The notes beneath the pieces are model-generated. The model saw only the letters and a list, made by a program, of their open reading frames with translations. It ran no database searches and had not been told where the DNA came from. A stretch of DNA of 40,341 nucleotides from Streptomyces griseoaurantiacus (lineage in GTDB: Bacteria > Actinomycetota > Actinomycetes > Streptomycetales > Streptomycetaceae), in NCBI GenBank assembly GCA_014656015.1, contig BNBP01000065.1:1-40341 (forward strand), given 5' to 3'. The position numbers and the translations under genes were made by a program. Shown piece after piece: positions 8,328 through 16,096 of this stretch; position 1 is the first letter of the stretch; the number at the start of each line of letters is the position of its first letter.

Positions 8328-8360
8328 GTGCGCCGTACCACTCGGTACGACTCGGCGCAC
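8328..8360. promoter_or_regulatory. Nested inverted repeat in the divergent intergenic region
   Basis: An inner perfect 6-bp palindrome pair (CGTACC and GGTACG around ACTC) is enclosed by GTGCGC (8328-8333) and GCGCAC (8355-8360). It lies 35-67 bases before the DUF4142 ATG. It may be an operator or a leader hairpin; nothing identifies a regulator. Confidence 0.4.
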
Positions 8361-8394
8361 GCGCTGTATCGGCAGTCCCTGTCTGGAGGCACCC

Positions 8395-9138
8395 ATGCGC
8401 ATGTCCCGCAACATGGCCGGAACCGTCTTCGTGTTCGGCGCGCTGAGTCTGACGCTCACCGCCCTCGCGTACCCGACCATGCTCGGGGTGCAGAACTCCG
8501 CCACCGATCCCGACCGTGTCGTCGCCAACACGCCGCACGGCCCGCTCACCGAGGGCGACCGCGACTTCGTCGTGAAGGTGCGTTCGGCCGGGCTGTGGGA
8601 GTACCCGCTGGGCGAGATGGCGCTGGAGCGGGGCACGACGGCGGCGATGAAGGAGGCGGGCAAGCACCTGATCGTCGGGCACGCCGGGCTGGACGAGACC
8701 TGCCGGAAGATCGCGCCGGAGCTGAACATCACCCTGCCCAACCAGGCGACGCCGCAGCAGCAGCAGTTCGTGGCGACGGTGAGCGCCTCCCGGGGCAAGG
8801 AGTTCGACTCCACGGCGGTCAACATCATGCGGGTGACGCACGGGCAGATCTTCCCGGCCATCGCCAAGGTCCGCGCGAGCACCCGCAACAGACTGGTGCG
8901 GCAGCTCGCCGACCAGGCCAACGACACGGTCCTCGACCACATCACAGTGCTGGAGAAGACCGGCCTGGTCAATCACGACCAGGTCAACTTCCAGCAGACC
9001 ACCCCGCCGAAGCTGAGCCGGGATCAGCTCACCCCGCCGCCGCCCCAGCCCGGGGCGCCGTTGGTGGCGCTCTCCCCGCGTCCGGACCTCAACGTCCGCA
9101 CCGACGCTCCGGCGCCCTCCTCCTCGCCCTCGGGGTGA
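8395..9138 (+). CDS. Secreted or membrane-anchored DUF4142 protein
   Basis: 247 aa from the ATG at 8395, preceded by TGGAGG (8384-8389); an earlier in-frame GTG at 8326 would fall in the nested hairpin. A single N-terminal hydrophobic segment (GTVFVFGALSLTLTALAYP) looks like an uncleaved signal anchor. The DUF4142 domain covers about residues 50-185 (LTEGDRDFVVKVRSAGLWE, GTTAAMKEAGKHLIVGH, ITVLEKTGLV). It is a ferritin-like four-helix bundle by family knowledge, with no catalytic residues established. The last 50 residues are Pro-rich and probably disordered. Several DUF4142 paralogues per genome are usual in Streptomyces. Confidence 0.88.
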   Translation: MRMSRNMAGTVFVFGALSLTLTALAYPTMLGVQNSATDPDRVVANTPHGPLTEGDRDFVVKVRSAGLWEYPLGEMALERGTTAAMKEAGKHLIVGHAGLDETCRKIAPELNITLPNQATPQQQQFVATVSASRGKEFDSTAVNIMRVTHGQIFPAIAKVRASTRNRLVRQLADQANDTVLDHITVLEKTGLVNHDQVNFQQTTPPKLSRDQLTPPPPQPGAPLVALSPRPDLNVRTDAPAPSSSPSG

Positions 9139-9153
9139 GCCGTTCGGCGGGGA

Positions 9154-9219
9154 GAGGTCTTACGGAGCGGTGACGTGCGGGCGGCGGGGGCCGACGCCGG
9201 GCCCCGCCCGCCCTAGCGT
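9154..9219 (+). promoter_or_regulatory. Leaderless-type promoter with upstream ACG-rich element (epimerase)
   Basis: A TAGCGT -10 box at 9214-9219 ends seven bases before the ATG at 9227, so the mRNA is probably leaderless. No -35 box is recognisable. The element ACGGAGCGGTGACGTG at 9162-9177 ends 37 bases before the -10 box. It resembles 17831-17846 (13 of 16 identical, same spacing) and the inverted 13685-13700. Activation by an OmpR-type regulator is inferred. Confidence 0.5.
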
Positions 9220-9226
9220 GGTCGGC

Positions 9227-10210
9227 ATGCGCGTACTGGTCACCGGCTCGGCCGGGTTCATCGGGTCCCATGTCGTCGAGGCGCTCGCCGCGCGCGGCCA
9301 CGAGAGCGTCGCCCTGGACGTCCGCGAGGACGGTGGCGACGTGCGGGACCCCGAGGTGGTCGCCGACCGGCTGCGCGGGGTGGACGCCGTCTGCCACCAG
9401 GCGGCGATGGTCGGGCTCGGCACCGGCTTCGCGGACGCCCCCGAGTACGTCTCCCGCAACGACCTCGGCACCGCCGTACTCCTCGCGGCCATGGCCGAGG
9501 CGGGGGTGCGGCGGCTGGTGCTGGCCGGCTCGATGGTGGTCTACGGCGAGGGCGCCTACGCCTGTTCCCGGCACGGGGCGGTGCGGCCCGGCCCCCGGAC
9601 GGTGGCCGACCTCGACGCGGGCCGCTTCGAGCCGCCCTGTCCGCGCTGCGGCGCGGCCCTCTCCCCCGGCCTCGTCGGCGAGGACGCCCCCGCCGACCCC
9701 CGCAACGTGTACGCCACCACCAAACTGGCGCAGGAGCACCTGGCCGCCGCCTGGGCGCGCTCGACCGGCGGCTCCGCGGTGTCGCTGCGCTACCACAACG
9801 TGTACGGCCCCCGGATGCCCCGCGACACCCCGTACGCGGGCGTCGCCTCCTTCTTCCGCTCCTCGCTGGCCCGCGGCGAGGCGCCCCGGGTCTTCGAGGA
9901 CGGGCGTCAGCGACGCGACTTCGTCCACGTCCGCGACGTGGCGGCGGCCAACGTGACGGCCCTGGAGGCGGAGGCCGCCCCGGGCGCGCTCACCGCGTAC
10001 AACACCGGCAGCGGCACCCCGCGCACGATCGCCGACCTGGCCGAGGCCCTCGCCACGGCCTGCGGCGGCCCGCGGCCGACGGTGACCGGCGAATACCGGC
10101 TCGGCGACGTCCGCCACATCACCGCGGACTCCGCCCGCCTGCGGGCGGACCTGGGCTGGAAGCCGGAGGTCGCCTTCGAGGAGGGCGTGCGGGAGTTCGC
10201 GCGGTCGTGA
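9227..10210 (+). CDS. NAD-dependent nucleotide-sugar epimerase (dTDP-rhamnose 4-epimerase-like)
   Basis: 327 aa from the ATG at 9227, which matches the Rossmann start MRVLVTGSAGFIGSHVVEAL; an upstream GTG at 9170 would overlap the promoter. It is an extended short-chain dehydrogenase with GxxGxxG at residues 7-13 and catalytic Tyr162-x3-Lys166 (YATTK). RYHNVYGPRMP is the usual substrate-domain motif. An insertion before the active site carries Cys113, His116, Cys138 and Cys141 (CSRH, then CPRCG), which could bind zinc. From memory such a CPxCG insert is seen in WbiB-type dTDP-L-rhamnose 4-epimerases, so a 6-deoxyhexose product is plausible but unproven. It may feed the glycosyltransferases at 13750 and 17895. 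Confidence 0.82.
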   Translation: MRVLVTGSAGFIGSHVVEALAARGHESVALDVREDGGDVRDPEVVADRLRGVDAVCHQAAMVGLGTGFADAPEYVSRNDLGTAVLLAAMAEAGVRRLVLAGSMVVYGEGAYACSRHGAVRPGPRTVADLDAGRFEPPCPRCGAALSPGLVGEDAPADPRNVYATTKLAQEHLAAAWARSTGGSAVSLRYHNVYGPRMPRDTPYAGVASFFRSSLARGEAPRVFEDGRQRRDFVHVRDVAAANVTALEAEAAPGALTAYNTGSGTPRTIADLAEALATACGGPRPTVTGEYRLGDVRHITADSARLRADLGWKPEVAFEEGVREFARS

Positions 10211-10241
10211 GGGGGCGCCGTCGGCCGCCACGGTGCCGGGC

Positions 10242-10542
10242 TCACTGGAGCAGCTCGAAGTGGGGGTGGTGCGGGGACGACGGGCAGACGTGGAGTTGCA
10301 GGTTGTTGCCGCCGGTGATGTCGATCAGAGTGAAGTCGCCGTCCCGGGCGCCCAGGGGCGGCGGGCCCGGCGCCGGCCGGTCCTCCTCCGCGATCCAGGT
10401 GGCGCTGCCGCCGTCCCATTCCGAGGAGGCGATGGTGAGGAGCGGGACCGCCTCGGTGCCGCACTCCGCGCCAGCGGGGCCAGTCGGGGAAGAGCGCGGT
10501 GACGTCGAACGGCCGCGGCGGAGTGGTGAACGTGGCGTCCAT
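10242..10542 (-). pseudogene. Decayed YwqG/DUF1963-like gene (internal deletion and frameshifts)
   Basis: Pieces of one protein lie in three frames. From the ATG at 10542 one frame reads MDATFTTPPRPFDVTALFP; a second frame then reads LPRLAPLAR over the next bases. A third reads EAVPLLTIASSEWDGGSA through to an intact C-terminus LQLHVCPSSPHHPHFELLQ and stop at 10242. From memory, Streptomyces proteins of this type carry both ends but are around 250-300 aa, so the middle is missing and at least two frame changes occurred. The bases between this remnant and the next gene (10543-10713) hold nothing recognisable. Nothing else in the window looks like an intact copy. Confidence 0.6.
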
Positions 10543-10713
10543 GGCGGTGATGCTGCCGGCAGCCAGTGACAACGGGGCGCCGACCCGGGCGCCGACCCCC
10601 CGCCGACGTGGTGACGCGCCGTCCGGCGCCACCTGCCCGGCGGGCGCCGGCTTCGCGGGGCGCGAACGAGCACCGCGCGCGTGAGCCGGCGGCGCGGCGC
10701 CCGGCCCGCCCTC

Positions 10714-11631
10714 CTAGCCGACCAGTCGGCGCCGCCAGTCCAGCGGTGTGACGGTGACGGCCCGGGTGGGGTCGCCGTCCCACTCGGTGCGGAGGCCGAC
10801 CGCGTCGAGGGCGGCCACGATCTCGTGGCCGAGGGCCGCGGTGGTCCCGGACGAGCCGTCGAAGCCGCCGTAGAGGAGCATCAGTCCCCGGCCGGCCGCG
10901 GCGGAGTCCGTGCACTGGGTGTGGAAGTAGACGAAACCGCGGGCGTCGGGCCCGCCCTCGCCGCCGATCTCGGAGTGGCCGCAGTTGCGGCAGCAGGCGA
11001 AGTTCTCGCGGGCGGTGACGCCGGCCTCCCGCAGGGCGGTGAAGGCGCGGGTGAGCCGCTCGGGGTCGGTCTCGCCCCGCCACTCGGCCTGCTCCGCGAC
11101 CCGCTCCAGCCACAACCGGTCCGCCAGCACCCGCGCCTGTTCGCGCGACACGGGGCGGCGGTCCCCGGAAACCAGGTGGTCCTCGGCGAGCTCGGCCAGT
11201 TCGGCGCGCGAGGCGTAGCCGCCGACCAGCACCTCACGGACGCGCCTCTCCAGCTCCACCCGCTCCTCCTCGCCGAGGTCGAGCGGCGGCACCTCACGGA
11301 CGGGGCCGAGGTCGAGCGGCGACCAGGCCACGCCACTGTGCCACCCGGCCTCCTGTCGGGCCCAGCCGGTCAACACGGCGGTCACGGCCCCGGGGTCCTC
11401 GGTGCTCGCCCGGAAGTGCCGGTCGGCGGCACCGTCCCGGTACTCCACCGTGTAGTCGCCACCGGCCTCGTGCCAGACCTGGGCGAAGACATCGGGCAGG
11501 TCGGGTATCCGCTGGAGCACCAGGAACCGGTCACCGTCGCCGCCGATGCGCCGCACCAGTGCGGCCAGTTCCTCGGCGGGCACACGGATGTGCCGCTCCC
11601 CCGTCTCCCTCTCCACTGCGATCTCGAGCAT
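10714..11631 (-). CDS. DUF6891 domain protein
   Basis: 305 aa from the ATG at 11631; another in-frame ATG lies six codons upstream at 11649. The N-terminal half starts MLEIAVERETGERHIRVP and looks like a separate alpha/beta domain. The C-terminal half matches DUF6891: REQARVLADRLWLERVAEQ, FACCRNCGHSEIGGE, GFVYFHTQCTDSAA, LMLLYGGFDG and VTVTPLDWRRRL. The CCRNCGH and TQC cysteines could hold a metal. The family is common in Streptomyces and has no known function. The next gene downstream on this strand is the decayed gene at 10242. Confidence 0.78.
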   Translation of the reverse strand: MLEIAVERETGERHIRVPAEELAALVRRIGGDGDRFLVLQRIPDLPDVFAQVWHEAGGDYTVEYRDGAADRHFRASTEDPGAVTAVLTGWARQEAGWHSGVAWSPLDLGPVREVPPLDLGEEERVELERRVREVLVGGYASRAELAELAEDHLVSGDRRPVSREQARVLADRLWLERVAEQAEWRGETDPERLTRAFTALREAGVTARENFACCRNCGHSEIGGEGGPDARGFVYFHTQCTDSAAAGRGLMLLYGGFDGSSGTTAALGHEIVAALDAVGLRTEWDGDPTRAVTVTPLDWRRRLVG

Positions 11632-11685
11632 GCGCAGACTCTGGCACACCCCTCCGACAGTCCGGACGTCCCGGCCGTCGAGGTC

Positions 11686-12810
11686 CTACGGCAGTCCCGG
11701 GGCCCCCACCACCGGCAGGGTCACCTCGAACCGGCAGCCGCCGGACACGTTGCGCACCTCCGCCCTGCCCCGGTGCGCCTCCACGATGCCGCGCACGATG
11801 GCGAGGCCGAGTCCGGCGCCCGCCGGGGGCGTCCGCGCGTCGGTGCCGCGCCAGCCCGTGTCGAAGACGCGGGGCAGCTCCTCCTCCGGGATGCCTCCGC
11901 AGGCGTCCGTGACGGACAGCACGACGCCGTCCTCGGACCGTTCCGCCGCCACCGCGACCGTGCCGTCGGCCGGTGTCCGGCGGATCGCGTTGACCAGCAG
12001 GTTGCCCAGGACACGGCTCATCTCCTTGCCGTCCACCTCGACCGGCACCGCCTCGATGCGGTCCCCCACGAGACGTACCCCGTGTTCGCGGGCGAGCGGG
12101 TCCGCCCCGGCGAGGGCGTCGCCGACGAGGTCGTAGACCGACATCCGCGAGGGCGAGAGCGCCAGCGTCCCCGCGTGGATGCGGGAGAGCTCGAAGAGGT
12201 CGCCCACCATGCCGTTGAGGCGCTCCACCTCGGTGCGGATGCGGCGCAGATAGCGGTCGGGGTCGGCGACCACGCCGTCCTCCAGCGCCTCGGCCATGGC
12301 GCGCAGTCCGGCGAGCGGGGTGCGCAGGTCGTGGGAGATCCAGGCGACGAGTTCGCGGCGGGAGGACTCCAGGGCCCGCTCCCGCTCCCGGGAACGGGCG
12401 AGCCTGGCGCTGGTGGCGGCCAGCTCCCGGCTGACCTCGGCCAGTTCGGCGGTGCCCGGGCTCGTGGGCGCGGCGAAGTCGCCGCCGTCGCCGAAGGAAC
12501 GTGCGGCGAGGGCCAGTTCGCGGCTGCGGGCGACCACCCAGCGGCCCAGAAGGAGGGCGGTCCCGAGGGAGACGACGGCCGCCATCGCGACGACCGTGGT
12601 CACCACGGAGAGGTCGTGCGCGGACAGGAACATGGCCTGGGCCACGGCGAGGGTGCCGGCGAGCATCGCGCCGACGGCGACGGCGGCGACGACGGCCACG
12701 GAGAGGGTGAGCGAGCGGCGGCGCAGCAGCCACAGCGCGCCCAGGCCGAGCAGTCCGGCCGCGGCGGCGCCGAGGAACGCGAACAGCACGATGAGCAGCA
12801 TGTCACGCAC
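11686..12810 (-). CDS. Membrane sensor histidine kinase
   Basis: 374 aa from a GTG that overlaps the response regulator gene by 8 bases (12803-12810). Two or three N-terminal hydrophobic helices (residues 4-30, 36-60, 70-90) leave almost no extracytoplasmic loop, so it probably senses within the membrane. A HAMP-like linker leads to the HisKA box WISHDLRTPLAGL with phospho-acceptor His160. The ATPase domain has the N box NLLVNAIRRTP, G1 VTDACGGIPEEE, the F-box-like VFDTGW and G2 PAGAGLGLAIV. It pairs with the regulator at 12803-13636. The signal is unknown. Confidence 0.94.
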   Translation of the reverse strand: MRDMLLIVLFAFLGAAAAGLLGLGALWLLRRRSLTLSVAVVAAVAVGAMLAGTLAVAQAMFLSAHDLSVVTTVVAMAAVVSLGTALLLGRWVVARSRELALAARSFGDGGDFAAPTSPGTAELAEVSRELAATSARLARSRERERALESSRRELVAWISHDLRTPLAGLRAMAEALEDGVVADPDRYLRRIRTEVERLNGMVGDLFELSRIHAGTLALSPSRMSVYDLVGDALAGADPLAREHGVRLVGDRIEAVPVEVDGKEMSRVLGNLLVNAIRRTPADGTVAVAAERSEDGVVLSVTDACGGIPEEELPRVFDTGWRGTDARTPPAGAGLGLAIVRGIVEAHRGRAEVRNVSGGCRFEVTLPVVGAPGLP

Positions 12811-13636
12811 GGCCGGTGCTCCCCTCGGGCGCGGCGCCGGTGCCCGTGCCCCCGGCCTCGCCCGCCCTCTCGAAGGTGCCGGGCTCCCCGGCCGGGCCGG
12901 TGCCGGTGCCGGTCGGTTCGAAGCGGTAGCCCACGCCCCACACCGTCTGGATCAGCAGGGGTCGGGCGGGGTCGTCCTCGACCTTGCCGCGCAGCCGCCG
13001 GACGTGGACCGTGACGGTGGACAGGTCGCCGAAGTCCCAGCCCCACACCTCGCGCATCAGCTCCTCCCGGCCGAAGACCTTCCGGGGGTGCGCGAGCAGG
13101 AAGGCCAGGAGGTCGAACTCCCTCAGGGTGAGGGCGAGTTCGGCACCGTTCTTGGTGGCGCGCCGGGCCGCGGGGTCGAGGACGAGGCCCGCCGCGTGCA
13201 GCGGGCGGATCCCCGGGCCCGGGCGGGCGCGGCGCAGCACGGACTGGACGCGCAGGACGAGTTCGCGCGGGCTGAACGGCTTGGTGACGTAGTCGTCGGC
13301 ACCCACTTCGAGGCCGAGGATGCGGTCGTCCTCGTCGCCGCGCGCGGTCAGCATGACCACGGGCACGGGCCCGTTCTCCCGCAGCCTGCGGCACACCTCG
13401 AGTCCGTCCATGCCGGGCAGCATGAGATCGAGCACGACGAGGTCGGGCCGGTGGGCGGCGGCCCGGTCGAGCGCGGCCGGGCCGTCCTCGGCGCGGTCCA
13501 CGACGTATCCGGCGCGGTCCAGGTATCCGGAGACGACCTCCGCGACGGTGGGGTCGTCGTCCACGACCAGGATCCGGGCTCCGGTGGCGTCCGGCGGTGC
13601 CGCTTCGGGGGCCGGGGACTCGTTCGGCTGTCGCAT
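12803..13636 (-). CDS. OmpR/PhoB-family response regulator
   Basis: 277 aa from the ATG at 13636. The receiver domain (residues 20-135) has the acidic pocket VVDDDPT, phospho-acceptor Asp70 in VVLDLMLPGMDG, the conserved Thr in MLTARG and Lys in VTKPFSPREL. The winged-helix DNA-binding domain (about 150-245) shows LTLREFDLLAFLL, REELMREVWGWDF and TVTVHVRRLRGKVE. A Gly/Thr/Glu-rich tail of about 30 residues is disordered. It is co-translated with the kinase gene downstream. It is divergent from the GT2 gene, and the shared intergenic region carries one copy of the ACG-rich element, so autoregulation is plausible. Confidence 0.96.
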   Translation of the reverse strand: MRQPNESPAPEAAPPDATGARILVVDDDPTVAEVVSGYLDRAGYVVDRAEDGPAALDRAAAHRPDLVVLDLMLPGMDGLEVCRRLRENGPVPVVMLTARGDEDDRILGLEVGADDYVTKPFSPRELVLRVQSVLRRARPGPGIRPLHAAGLVLDPAARRATKNGAELALTLREFDLLAFLLAHPRKVFGREELMREVWGWDFGDLSTVTVHVRRLRGKVEDDPARPLLIQTVWGVGYRFEPTGTGTGPAGEPGTFERAGEAGGTGTGAAPEGSTGRA

Positions 13637-13684
13637 GCGGTCCAGCCTCCCACCATGCCGGTCCGAGCGGCGCCGACGCCCTGC

Positions 13685-13742
13685 GACGTCCCTGTTTCGT
13701 AAGGAGCCGATGCCCGGATTGTCCTTTTCCAGTTCGTAGGGT
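13685..13742. promoter_or_regulatory. Divergent promoter region with inverted ACG-rich element (GT2 / response regulator)
   Basis: For the + strand gene a TAGGGT -10 box (13737-13742) ends seven bases before the GTG at 13750, a leaderless arrangement. The element at 13685-13700 reads ACGAAACAGGGACGTC on the minus strand. It ends 37 bases before the -10 box, the same distance as in the 9162 and 17831 copies but in opposite orientation. With its flank it shares 14 of 18 bases with the 9162 copy. Confidence 0.5.
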
Positions 13743-13749
13743 GAGGGCC

Positions 13750-14493
13750 GTGACGACCCCTTCTCCCCCCTTCCCCGCCCCGGACGACGCGTCCTTCGGG
13801 GCCGCGGACGTCGACGTGGTCCTGCCCTGTCTCGACGAGGCCGAGGCCCTGCCCTGGGTGCTGCGGCGCATCCCGCCGGGCTGGCGTGCCCTGGTGGTGG
13901 ACAACGGCTCCACCGACGGCTCGGCCGAGATCGCCGCCGCGCACGGCGCGACGGTGGTCCACGAGGAACGCCGCGGCTTCGGCGCCGCCTGCCACGCGGG
14001 ACTGACGGCGGCCACCGCCGGCATCGTCTGCTTCTGCGACTGCGACGCCTCGCTGGACCCCTCGCTCCTGGTGCCGTTCGTGCGCGAGGTCCGCGAGGGC
14101 CGGGCCGACCTGGTGCTGGGCCGGCGCCGGCCGCAGGGGCCGGGTGCCTGGCCCGCACACGCCCGGGCCGGCAACCTGGCGCTCTCGAGGATGCTGCGCC
14201 GCCGCACCGGGCTGCGGCTGCGCGACCTCGGCCCGCTGCGCGCCGCCCGCCGCGAGGCACTGCTCGGCCTGGGCCTGACCGACCGGCGCAGCGGTTATCC
14301 GCTGCAGATGGTGGTCCGCGCGGCCGACGCCGGCTGGCGGGTCGCCGAGCACGACGTGCCCTATCTGCCGCGCACCGGGGCCTCGAAGGTGACCGGCACC
14401 TGGCGCGGCACCTGGCAGGCGGTCCACGACATGCGCCGCGTCCTCGCCGAGCCGCCGGTGCGCCACCCCGCGCAGGAAGGCACGTCACGATGA
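13750..14493 (+). CDS. Family 2 glycosyltransferase (DPM/DPG synthase-like)
   Basis: 247 aa from a GTG just after a -10 box. The GT-A core opens DVDVVLPCLDEAEALPWVLRR and has VVDNGSTDGSAEIA for UDP/GDP contact. The metal-binding region is FCDCDASLDPSLL, followed by LVLGRRRP and a RSGYPLQMVVRA acceptor loop. There are no C-terminal membrane helices, so it acts as a soluble or peripheral enzyme. Sugar and acceptor are unknown; a polyprenyl phosphate acceptor would suit the GT-C-like membrane protein at 17895. Its stop overlaps the next start (ATGA), so it is translationally coupled to the DUF2064 gene. Confidence 0.9.
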   Translation: MTTPSPPFPAPDDASFGAADVDVVLPCLDEAEALPWVLRRIPPGWRALVVDNGSTDGSAEIAAAHGATVVHEERRGFGAACHAGLTAATAGIVCFCDCDASLDPSLLVPFVREVREGRADLVLGRRRPQGPGAWPAHARAGNLALSRMLRRRTGLRLRDLGPLRAARREALLGLGLTDRRSGYPLQMVVRAADAGWRVAEHDVPYLPRTGASKVTGTWRGTWQAVHDMRRVLAEPPVRHPAQEGTSR

Positions 14494-15206
14494 CCTCCTC
14501 CCCCACGCCCCCGCCGACGCTGCTCGTCATCGCCAAGGAGCCCCGGCCCGGCCGGGTGAAGACCCGGCTGACGCCGCCGTTCACCCCCGGGCAGGCGGCC
14601 GCCCTGGCCGAGGCCGCGCTCACCGACACCCTGGAGGCGGTGGCGGCGGCCCCGGCCGCCCGGCGCGTCCTGGTCCTCGACGGCCGGCCGGGGCCCTGGC
14701 TGCCGCCCGGCTTCGAGGTCGTGCCACAGTGCGCGGGCGGCCTGGACGAGCGGCTGGCCGCGGCCTTCGCACAGGTCAGGGGTCCGGCCCTGCTCCTCGG
14801 AATGGACACGCCCCAGGTGACCCCCGCGCTCCTCACGGTCGGCTTCGGGGACTGCGAGGCGTACCTCGGGCTCGCCGAGGACGGCGGCTTCTGGGCACTG
14901 GGGCTCGCCGCGCCCGATCCGGCGCTCCTGCGGGGCGTGCCGATGTCCACCGACCGCACGGGCGCGGTCCAGCACGAGCGGCTGCTGCGCGCGGGGCTGC
15001 GGGTGCGGATGCTGCCGCCGCTGCGCGATGTCGACACGGCCGCCGACGCCCGCGCGGTCGCCGAGGCGGCTCCGGGCAGCCGTTTCGCCGCCGTGTACAA
15101 CCGCCTCGCGACGGGCCCGGAGCGGCCGGGACCGGTGGCGACGGGCGACGGACGGTCCGAGCGGGCCGCCGCCGGTGCCCGGCCGGTGCGAGGCGAGGCC
15201 CGATGA
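14490..15206 (+). CDS. DUF2064 / TIGR04282-type glycosyltransferase-like protein
   Basis: 238 aa. The N-terminal VIAKEPRPGRVKTRLTPPFT is the family signature, followed by LLLGMDTPQVTPALL and LAEDGGFWALGL. These are the nucleotidyltransferase/GT-A elements of DUF2064. The family is often labelled arsenosugar biosynthesis glycosyltransferase, but no ArsM or ArsS-type gene is in the window. The label is therefore unsafe here, and transfer or activation of some other sugar is as likely. It is coupled by ATGA overlaps to both neighbours, in a GT2-DUF2064-methyltransferase operon. Confidence 0.88.
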   Translation: MTSSPTPPPTLLVIAKEPRPGRVKTRLTPPFTPGQAAALAEAALTDTLEAVAAAPAARRVLVLDGRPGPWLPPGFEVVPQCAGGLDERLAAAFAQVRGPALLLGMDTPQVTPALLTVGFGDCEAYLGLAEDGGFWALGLAAPDPALLRGVPMSTDRTGAVQHERLLRAGLRVRMLPPLRDVDTAADARAVAEAAPGSRFAAVYNRLATGPERPGPVATGDGRSERAAAGARPVRGEAR

Positions 15207-16096
15207 CGACCGCACGCCCGGCCCGCCCGCCCGCCGTCACCGCCCCGGCCCCGGGCGTCACCCAGGTCGCGGGGGTCGCCCCGGCCGCCCCGACGCCCCG
15301 CCCCACCCGTACGGCCCCCTCCCCCTACCGGGGCTCCCCGGCCTCCTCCTGGTCGGCGGACCCGTACGCCGAGGCCCTGCGCACCGGGCGCGGGCCCCTC
15401 TTCCTGCGGCGCTCGGACGGGTGGCTGCTGCCGCTGGAGGTGGAACGCTGGTGCGCGGCCGCCGACGCGGCCGACGAGGGGGTGCTGCGGCGCTGCGAGG
15501 GCCCGGTGCTCGACATCGGCTGCGGTCCGGGCCGGCTGGTGGCCGCGCTGGCGGCGGGCGGCCGGCCCGCGCTCGGGATCGACGTCAGCGAGGCGGCCGT
15601 GGCGCGCACGCGGCGGCTCGGCGGGCAGGCGCTGCGCCGCTCGGTGTTCGAGCCGCTCCCGGACGAGGGGCGCTGGGGCACCGTCCTGCTGGTCGACGGC
15701 AACGTCGGCATCGGCGGCGACCCCGTGTCCCTCCTCACCAGGGCGGGGGAACTGCTGCGCCCCGGCGGGCTGCTGCTCGCCGAGACGGTGCCCGGGGCGG
15801 ACGTCGACGAGCGGGCCGACGTCCGCCTGGTGCGGGAGCCGTACGGCGCGGGCGGCGGGGCCGGCGCGGCCGGGGCCGCCTTCCCGTGGGCCCGGCTCGG
15901 CGCACCGGCACTGCTCCGGTACGCCGCCCGGGCGGGCTGGCGCCCCGCCGGTCAGTGGTCGGCCGACGGGCGCCTCTTCGTCGCCCTGCGCAGCCGCCAC
16001 AGGAACAGCAGCGCGCTGCCGCCGAAGAGCACGGCGGTGATCAGCAGCCAGCGGCCGAGGAACCCGTCGGCCGAGAGCGCGGTGGCGGACCGGTAG
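15203..16096 (+). CDS. Class I SAM-dependent methyltransferase
   Basis: 297 aa from an ATG overlapping the preceding stop. A Pro/Ala/Thr-rich N-terminus of about 50 residues precedes SADPYAEALRTGRGPLFLRRSDG. Motif I is VLDIGCGPGRLVAALAAGG, motif II ALGIDVSEAAV, and the post-core LLRPGGLLLAETVPG. The normal fold seems complete at RLFVALRSR; about 30 further residues (NSSALPPKSTAVISS onward) look unlike a methyltransferase. They are antisense to the end of the membrane protein gene, with an overlap of 145 bases (15952-16096). A lost stop codon may explain the extension. The substrate is unknown; its operon suggests a glycosylated product. Confidence 0.88.
   Translation: MTTARPARPPAVTAPAPGVTQVAGVAPAAPTPRPTRTAPSPYRGSPASSWSADPYAEALRTGRGPLFLRRSDGWLLPLEVERWCAAADAADEGVLRRCEGPVLDIGCGPGRLVAALAAGGRPALGIDVSEAAVARTRRLGGQALRRSVFEPLPDEGRWGTVLLVDGNVGIGGDPVSLLTRAGELLRPGGLLLAETVPGADVDERADVRLVREPYGAGGGAGAAGAAFPWARLGAPALLRYAARAGWRPAGQWSADGRLFVALRSRHRNSSALPPKSTAVISSQRPRNPSAESAVADR

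Noticed and set aside
13719..13724. TTGTCC as a -35 box for the GT2 promoter
   Set aside because: Only 12 bases separate it from the -10 box; similar TTGTC sequences before 17883 and 21575 are also too close.
14490..15206. Arsenosugar biosynthesis role for the DUF2064 protein
   Set aside because: The common family label depends on neighbouring ArsM/ArsS genes, which are absent here.
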